Shown here piece by piece: positions 57,512 to 64,000 of a DNA stretch of 64,000 nt (within the stretch, counting starts at the first letter, position 1; each line of letters begins with the position of its first letter). A program made the translations under genes and the position numbers. Source of the DNA: Prostheceraeus crozeri (taxonomy: Eukaryota > Platyhelminthes > Polycladida > Euryleptidae); NCBI GenBank assembly GCA_907163375.1, contig CAJQUW010015575.1, positions 1-64,000 of the forward strand, given 5' to 3'. The notes under the pieces are model-generated. The model had not been told where the DNA came from. It did no database searches and was given only the letters and a program-made list of their open reading frames with translations.

Positions 57512-60081
57512 TTTATTTTAACAAACATTCGATCTCTTAGACCAAAGATTGATGAACTGCATATTTTTACGCGGTCTGTCAAACCTTCTATTATCGCAAT
57601 AAGTGAGACATGGTTGTCGGAAAATGTGAGCGATGCAGAAATAACTTTGACGAATTATCATGCACCTTTCCGCTGTGACAGAAAAAATGGTAAGCGAGGC
57701 GACGGAGTTTGCATATATGTTCTCAGTACTTTGAATGCAACTAAATGCACTATTTTTCCTGAGTGTCCGTCTTGAATTGAGTTCGTCTGTGTGCATATCA
57801 ATGGTCCTAATATCTGTATCATGAATTTTTATATTCCGCCCAATCTATCCAAAGATAACACTCGCATTATACAGACTTTTATATGCGACGTTGTACTATT
57901 GTACCTAGAATCATATCCATCGTCGAACATTATTATTATGGGCGATTTCAACAACTTCCCTTGTGGAGAATTGGAAACTCAATTCGGTTTATTGCAGATT
58001 GTGGACTCTCCGACACGCGGGTCAGCCGTTCTTGACAAGGTCTTTGTGGACCCTCTCATTGCAACTAAATACAATTATCCAGTTAAATATCCTGCATTTG
58101 GTTTGTCCGACCATCTGACCATCATGGTAAATCCTCTTTCCAACAACAATGTTCAGGTTCATCATACAAAGAAAGTGTTCGATTTCCGCCGTACTCATAT
58201 GAACCGTTTCGTCGACACTCTTCATTCTGCTCCATGGCACCAACTCTATAATCCACAGTTGACCCTCGACGAGAAATGCTCAATATTTCATAGATTTATA
58301 GACATCGCCTTTTCTACAATTCCTCAAACAGTCGTAGTCATGTCGTCCAAGGACAAGGCATGGATGACCCCAATCTTGAAACAAATGATAAATATGAGAT
58401 ACTCCGCCTTCCGTAGTGGTGATATGCCAAGATATCTCCATTACAAAGAGAAAATAAATAAAGAAATCATCAAAGCCAAACGACAATGGATTTACAATAG
58501 TACCAAGAAAACCAATAATAATAACATCTGGACAATTGCACTTCTGGAAACCATAGCAAGGAAGTACAACACTCCACTTATCGCCGTTGAGACTTTTGCC
58601 AGTTCGTACGAATCTTTCTTCTCCCCCGAAAGCAATATTATCGTAGACGAAGAAATCTCTTTGAGCGAAAACTCAGAATGGTACCTTGATATCTCTGCTG
58701 ATACCGTACTCAAATTGCTTACGTCATTAAAATCAAAATCACCAGGCATCGATAATCTCTCCGCTCGAATCATTCGAGAATGTGCTCATGTCATCATGAA
58801 TCCTCTGACACATATTTTCTGCTGCTCAATCATAACTCGTGAATTCCCGTCAATGTGGAAAATCGCCAACATTCTGCCGATTCCGAAATCAAGCAGACTC
58901 GATTGTGATAACTTCAGACCTATCTCCTTGCTTCTCATCGTATCAAAAGTCCTCGAGAGGATAGTTGTTTCAAACATGGCTGATAGACTACAAAGGCTCG
59001 CCGGTGAAAACCAATTCGCATTTAAGCAGAAGACAAGCACTCTACATGCCTCGATAGCATTCCACGACTTCGTAACCCGTACACTTGACAATCCCGAATC
59101 TTATGGCGTCATAGTCCTATCATTCGACCTACGACGCGCATTCGACTCTCTTTCCCATCAAGCATTACTAACCACATTGCGTGGCGGGAACCTTCCGGCT
59201 GGATTCATCAACTGGGTGTCATCATTTCTTAAAGACAGTTTCTTCCGGATCAGTCTTGACAACATTGCTCACAGCACGTTCCATAAAATGACTTCTGGTG
59301 TGCCACAAGGCTCAGTCCTTGCACCACTTTTGTTCTCCGCACATATGGGCTCCCTGGAACCGGCTGAATCTCATACTCTAATGCTCAAATATGCAGATGA
59401 CGTCCTGGTCAGCATCCCAGTGTTCAACTCTCCAACCCGGATCAAATTGTATTATCAGAGATTATGAACATTTCCCACTGGTCCGATACGCATGGTTTAT
59501 CGCTCAATACGGACAAAACAAAGTACATGTTTATTCGAAAAGGAAATTCACCGAACAACTTGCAAATCTCATCTGCTGACATTGAAATTGTAAGCGAATT
59601 CAAGTTTCTAGGTATGGTTTTTAATGAAGCATTCAATTGGGATTCTCACAGCAATTACGTATGTAAGAACGCCAGCAAGAGAATTTATGCACTCAGACGT
59701 TTAAAAGAGGCTGGGTTTTCGAAGCCAAACCTGATTCTGGTATACAACGCATTCATTAGATCCACCTTGGAGTATAACTCACCTGTCATGATCGGCCTGA
59801 ACAATAAAAATTCCAATAAGTTTCAAAAACTTGAAAGACAATGTCACCGAATTATTTGCGGTAACGAATGCCGAAACAACTGCATCGGCAGTCTCCAAGA
59901 TCGACGCAAAACCCGAGCATTGAAAGTCTTCAACGAACTTCTTGAACCTCAAAGTTGTCTACACCACTTGATACCGAGACGTCTTCCTTACTCGGGACAT
60001 CTCGAAATGCCTTTTTGCCGAACACACAGGAGAGCTCAATCCTTCATTCCATCTGGTGTATCCATCTTCAACTCTTCATAA
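57512..60081 (+). pseudogene. Endonuclease-RT gene of LINE
   Basis: Endonuclease: TNIRSLRPKIDELHI, catalytic Glu in ISETWL, GDFNNFP, LSDHLTIMV. RT: CDNFRPISLLLIVSKVLE, LSFDLRRAFDSLSHQ, SGVPQGSVLAPLLF, KYADD at about 59387-59401, FKFLGMVFNEAFNWDSH. The C-terminus has RRKTRALKVFNELL and CRTHRRAQSFIPSGVSIFN, typical of L2/CR1 types. One in-frame TGA at 57773-57775 in the endonuclease and a one-base shift near 59430 (the frame resumes at about 59431-60081) break it. Otherwise it is full length. No ATG is evident for the first piece; it may start upstream. Confidence 0.85.
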
Positions 60082-60257
60082 ACATACTGATAACATTTCA
60101 TGTTGAAAATGTGCATATGTATTTATTACTTCATGCATTTAATTCTGACTTCTGTAATTCCTTTCTGTATAATCTGATTGCATGTAACTTCATTCTGAAA
60201 TTTTGTGATTCTCATTAACTGAATAAAACGCATTATTATTATTATTATTATTATTAT

Positions 60258-61035
60258 GTTTGCACAACGTCTAGATGAAATCTTCATGACTTCATAAATT
60301 TGCTTCGTTTCCATATGACTGTGAGGCGATGGCTAAGTCGTTGACGCGTCGCTTGTAGTAAAATCGCTAAGTGTATAGCTTTGCAAATAAGTAATGCTGC
60401 ATCTTATAAAAGCAATTTGTGGCTATTCACATCGAAGTCGTTAGGTTCACTATAAATAAATTTATTCATGTATGAAAGTACATACTCGGGTAAAAAATTG
60501 TTTTTGTTTTTAGTGTTTCTTAACTTGCTTACATGAAATTTCTCAACAGACTCGTGATATGTCAAATTGGCATACAGCCTTTAGTGATGCAAGTAAAATT
60601 GCGAGTTTTGCATACTGAAAAAGTCATTTCTAAATGATCATTTATCTTCACGTTTTCAATTTCATATGTTGTAAGATATTTCACATGTGCACAACGTTTT
60701 GAGTAAGAATAGACCAACTTAACACTGTGGGTTGCTTATGCGCCAACATCCACACCAAGTTGAGGAAAAAAGTGCATAAGAGTTTTGTTGGTATTTTGAA
60801 TAAAAATCAACGGCTAAGCTAAGTGATGATTTCCAAAATTTCACAGTAAATCGTGACAAGCTAATGGGACTTTTGTATAGACTCTAAGAATGAAAATAAA
60901 TATATGAATATAACTGTCTTATACATAGAACTAAATTAAGCAAACCACTTTCTTCATGTGGACGAGCTTCAAAAATCCCACTGTCATTCTTCTGTGTTGA
61001 GTGTTCAGCAGGAATGTAGAGTGTATTTTAATAGT
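60258..61035. other. Intergenic, nothing firm
   Basis: No coding sequence recognised. A fragment at about 60325-60350 (gatggctaagtcgttgacgcg) resembles a tRNA A box, but no B box follows. Confidence 0.4.
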
Positions 61036-61039
61036 AGCT

Positions 61040-61125
61040 TAGGTTTCATCAGATCTAGATTCGAACTCAGGTCTCATGAACGCAGAGAAAGCACTCTATC
61101 AAAAAGTCTGCACCGGAAAATCTCA
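61040..61125 (-). repeat. tRNA-derived SINE-like head
   Basis: On the minus strand, gatagagtgctttctctgc (A-box-like, D-arm region), then ttcatgagacctgagttcgaatct, with gagttcgaatc as the B box (about 61058-61068). Spacing and order match a tRNA-type Pol III promoter. The tail toward 60960 has no recognised LINE 3' end. Confidence 0.5.
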
Positions 61126-63290
61126 CCTCCCAAATCAAGCAATCTGCAACAGTCACTTAGAATGCATTTCTACTTTTAGAACTATATATTAAATGTACTA
61201 ATGCTTGTGACTGTAGCAGAAAATCATGATTTGTAGGAACAAATAATAATTAAATAGCATTGTTCGCAGCAGCAATCTTGATAAAGTGAGGTATAATGTA
61301 TGTCTGAACAGCTTCAGTTATAATCTCAACAAAAGAACATGTCCAGTAAGCTGTAAAATTGATCGTGTTAATAGAATCTGAGAGCGACAAACAATTTTGA
61401 CATTATTGTGATATACAAGTTTGTTTAAAGTTCCTGAAATTTCCATATTTTGAGCTCAAATAAAAACTTTACTTTCGGTTTTAAATTCATTTAACATAAC
61501 CCTATCCTCTAAACATATGAGGGTAAACTACCATGACATGAAAATGTTGAAGGGCAAATTTTTTAATCTAGTCCTTCTGGGAGTGCAGGATAAATTTCAT
61601 AGTAATATTCGTGTAATTACAATGGTTATGGGACATTTGCCACAGATTTAGAAATTATCTGGATTAATTTAGAAATTAATTTAGAACCTATTCTATGAGA
61701 TCAGCAGGGAGGTTGATCGTAGAAATCCGAGGCCAGATTTCCATATTTTCCTACCCTTCTACCTTCGTGGAATGCCTGTTTTCGATCTTTTATATAGAGC
61801 CAAGTGATTTCCTTCCAGCATGGACGTCTGTTGCATCTTATAATGAATGAAATTCGCAAAGCAACAAAATGCGTGCACACTTAGAAGAATGCACAACAGC
61901 TTTATAACAACATTTTTTATAATAATTCATATTCTTACACCTATACTTGGAGCATATTTATTGATTGAAATGCGATATTGATAGGTTAGAATTGTGAAAA
62001 TACAGGCCTAAATGTTTATCGAATGATGAAGAAGTAAAGTGAACTTATTGCGACTAACGTTCATCAATAAAGTAAGGAGTGACGATGATCCCTTATATTG
62101 TATGTACCCAAAACAACTTAAGTAATAATGCTGGGAAAATAGTTTTAGCCAGTTTTAGCCGAAAAATGGTGACACAAGCTGGTGGTTTTTACCAGGTGGT
62201 AAAAATCAGGGTGGTTTTTACCGGCCAACCCTGATATCAAATGTCTCGAAAGAAGGCTTAGCTATTTAAGACCTGGATGCATGTGTTTAACCTGTTAACC
62301 ACGGTATACATGTATGTATTTCTCAACGCACAACGCATTACTATTTGGCGGTTAAATATAACATTTCAAGAGAGCGGAATTGGCAGTCAGCCTACTGAAA
62401 TTTGATGATATTTATATTACTGAGCCTATTTATTATTTTTGAATGTAATCAGAACCACAAAAGTTTTACGAATTAACTGAATTTGCTCTACACATTTAAT
62501 CAGACAATTAGCCGGTTACCTATTTTTTTCAAACAAGCACAAATAATCAAGTCTCAGTTGTAGCCTGTGAGATATTTATGAAATCTGAATGATTTTACAA
62601 CGATAGAATAACTCTTTTTTAGTGCTTTCTAATGGTCACAAAACATTTTATTTTCATCAACTGATTCATGTAATTTTTGATTTAAGTCAGTTTTTCAGAC
62701 TTCAACTTTCAAACATGCAAAGCTGAAGTAGCAAATTGCCTTCTGAGACTTGATGCTTGCAAAAGCTATGTATTCTCCATTTAGTGTATTAAGCCTAGCA
62801 TTTTAATTTTTTCGGCATGTTATGAATTTTATTACAATAAAGATCAATTACAGGGAACGTGACGAATTACGGAATTAATTGCACAATACGGAGAAATAAT
62901 CAGATAAAGAATCTTCCGCCATGGTTTAATCCAATACAGAGGTAGCATTGCCGCGTTGCACCGCATTCGCTGAATCAAGAAAGATGGAGACTTTGATTCG
63001 CCAGTATTTTTCTACCTGATTTTAACGAAAACTGCCTGAATTATACTAACTGACTTTGCTCGAAATTTCAGAAACAAATTTCGTGACTGACGGTTACCAT
63101 GCGCCCATCGTTTCTAAGCAAGCTGATAAAAAAGATGATATGCTAATTAGGAATTCTTCTGGCGGTTACGGTCTTCGTCCATTGTGACTACGCAGTGCCA
63201 AATGTTGCGTTCCAAAATGCAATTTGTTGGTTCAACTTAAAATGTTCTAAAATTTAATAGGTCAGCATCTGTCGGTACGGGAGGTTCTTC
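61126..63290. other. Intergenic, no gene recognised
   Basis: AT-rich. At 62140-62222 a short repetitive patch carries agttttagcc twice and ggtggtttttacc twice, with an inverted ggtaaaaatc between, able to form a hairpin. Otherwise nothing was seen. Confidence 0.45.
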
Positions 63291-63294
63291 AAAG

Positions 63295-63420
63295 TCATGT
63301 TTCAAAAAGAAAAACGGTCTCTCCCTTTGTTTCGACACGTAGTGTTTATTTTGTAAAAGACAATAAAATCCCGACGCGTTTCGTCTTGACTCTAAAATTT
63401 AAGTCTGAAAAATCGGTTAA
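63295..63420 (-). mobile_element. Relic related to the foldback element of unit B
   Basis: The minus strand reads gacgaaacgcgtcgggattttattgtctttta in overlapping pieces, then aaataaac and gggagagacc. The same order (cgaaacgcgtaggggtt, tcttttaattaa, aataaattt, ggagagacga) is found in each arm of the 15311-15546 palindrome. Here only one arm is present. Confidence 0.4.
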
Positions 63421-63424
63421 ATAC

Positions 63425-64000
63425 AACTTCATAGAAATCTATGAATCACATGATAAAATGAATTATTTTTGATCGTTGGAAAGTTCAGGAAGCAATTTTT
63501 TCTATCGATGTGAAATAATTTAGATCCCATACGTAGTTCACTTGCTCCAGACCATTAAGGAAAAGTATACTTTGATAATCTTAAAAACCACCGCTTACAG
63601 AATTCAACATTTTTGAAACCTGAGCGCAATAGCGTCAGATGTCGATAACGTCAAAATTTGGTTTCAAAATTCAGGCAGAAATGTCTCAGATTTTGTTATC
63701 AGAAAAGACTAGAGAAACGTCCGGATAATTTTTGAGTGGTACAATAGGAAAAACATATCTGTTCAAAATATATAATATCGTGGAAATTGGATGAAATAGC
63801 CCTGGAATTTGAAGCTTGAAATCTGGCCGCCACTTATAGGAATGTGTTAATCTATGTGTGGCTGTATACACTGTAATGTATCACCTCCTAGAATCGAAGA
63901 AGCCTGTATCCTAAAGCGCCACACACTAGAATTTTAGGAGACTGTCTGCCTATGACTCGTGCCTGTGAGGCATTGAGGCCGCGCTTGACACCATTCGTCT
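63425..64000. other. Window end, nothing recognised
   Basis: Only a 61-codon minus-strand ORF without recognisable features. Confidence 0.5.

Larger units (their letters stand above)
56250..60257 (+). mobile_element. LINE with ORF1-like and endonuclease-RT genes, L2/CR1-like
   Basis: Plus-strand LINE ending in AATAAA at 60222-60227 and an (ATT)n tail at 60232-60257. The 5' limit is uncertain: it lies somewhere between the spacer end at about 56240 and the ORF1-like region. Both genes are broken, so it is an inactive copy. The (ATT)n tail distinguishes it from the (TTTC)n LINE at 45591-48620. Confidence 0.75.

Noticed and set aside
60325..60360. tRNA gene or SINE from an A-box-like sequence
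   Set aside because: No B box at the right distance and no cloverleaf.

Overview
The window is AT-rich, animal-type nuclear DNA. There are no operons or ribosome-binding sites. C2H2 zinc-finger (ZNF) coding blocks sit in single exons behind 3' splice sites, and three kinds of LINE, a Penelope-like element (PLE), a foldback element and tRNA-derived SINE heads are present. An invertebrate metazoan is the best guess; I cannot name the clade.

Layout. Positions 1-39899 hold four tandem copies (A 1-9319, B 9320-18367, C 18368-30382, D 30383-39899) of a 9-12 kb segment. Each copy contains, in order: an element with ~105-bp inverted repeats, an antisense fossil of a non-LTR reverse transcriptase (RT), a short unrecognised ORF, a poly-zinc-finger exon on the + strand, a 3' region, and an antisense 5'-truncated LINE. 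A spacer follows in A and D only. Unit E (39900-43306) is a compact 3.4-kb version with no insertions and an intact 9-finger ORF. Unit F (43307 to about 56240) is divergent and decayed, swollen by a PLE pair, a LINE and a fragment of an unusual RT; its zinc-finger gene is a pseudogene. A third LINE (about 56.25-60.26 kb) and mostly empty DNA with SINE and foldback relics fill the rest.

The zinc-finger genes. The likely start ATGs lie 10-15 nt after a conserved 3' splice site, so a 5' exon probably exists but I could not identify it. Canonical finger number changes from copy to copy (9 to 17 intact fingers). The finger backbone is nearly uniform while the DNA-contact positions vary. No KRAB, SCAN, BTB, ZAD or SET domain is visible. 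In A-D the last ancestral finger has been cut off by one extra base in the final linker, which exposes a TGA hidden inside the GGTGAC (Gly-Asp) linker codons; it survives as a fossil in the 3' region. A second event of the same type truncates unit A.

Mobile elements. In unit C a full-length LINE of the same family has inserted in opposite orientation into the resident LINE, with a clear target duplication, making a large inverted repeat whose arms share private changes (gene conversion). Unit B carries a 236-bp near-perfect palindrome with hammerhead-like motifs and a 12-bp target duplication. Near 45-49.6 kb two PLE fragments lie head-to-head, one split by a LINE. The picture is a fast-evolving tandem poly-ZNF cluster that grows and shrinks by unequal exchange in a retroelement-rich region. 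A host-versus-transposon role for the ZNFs is an inference, not shown by the sequence.
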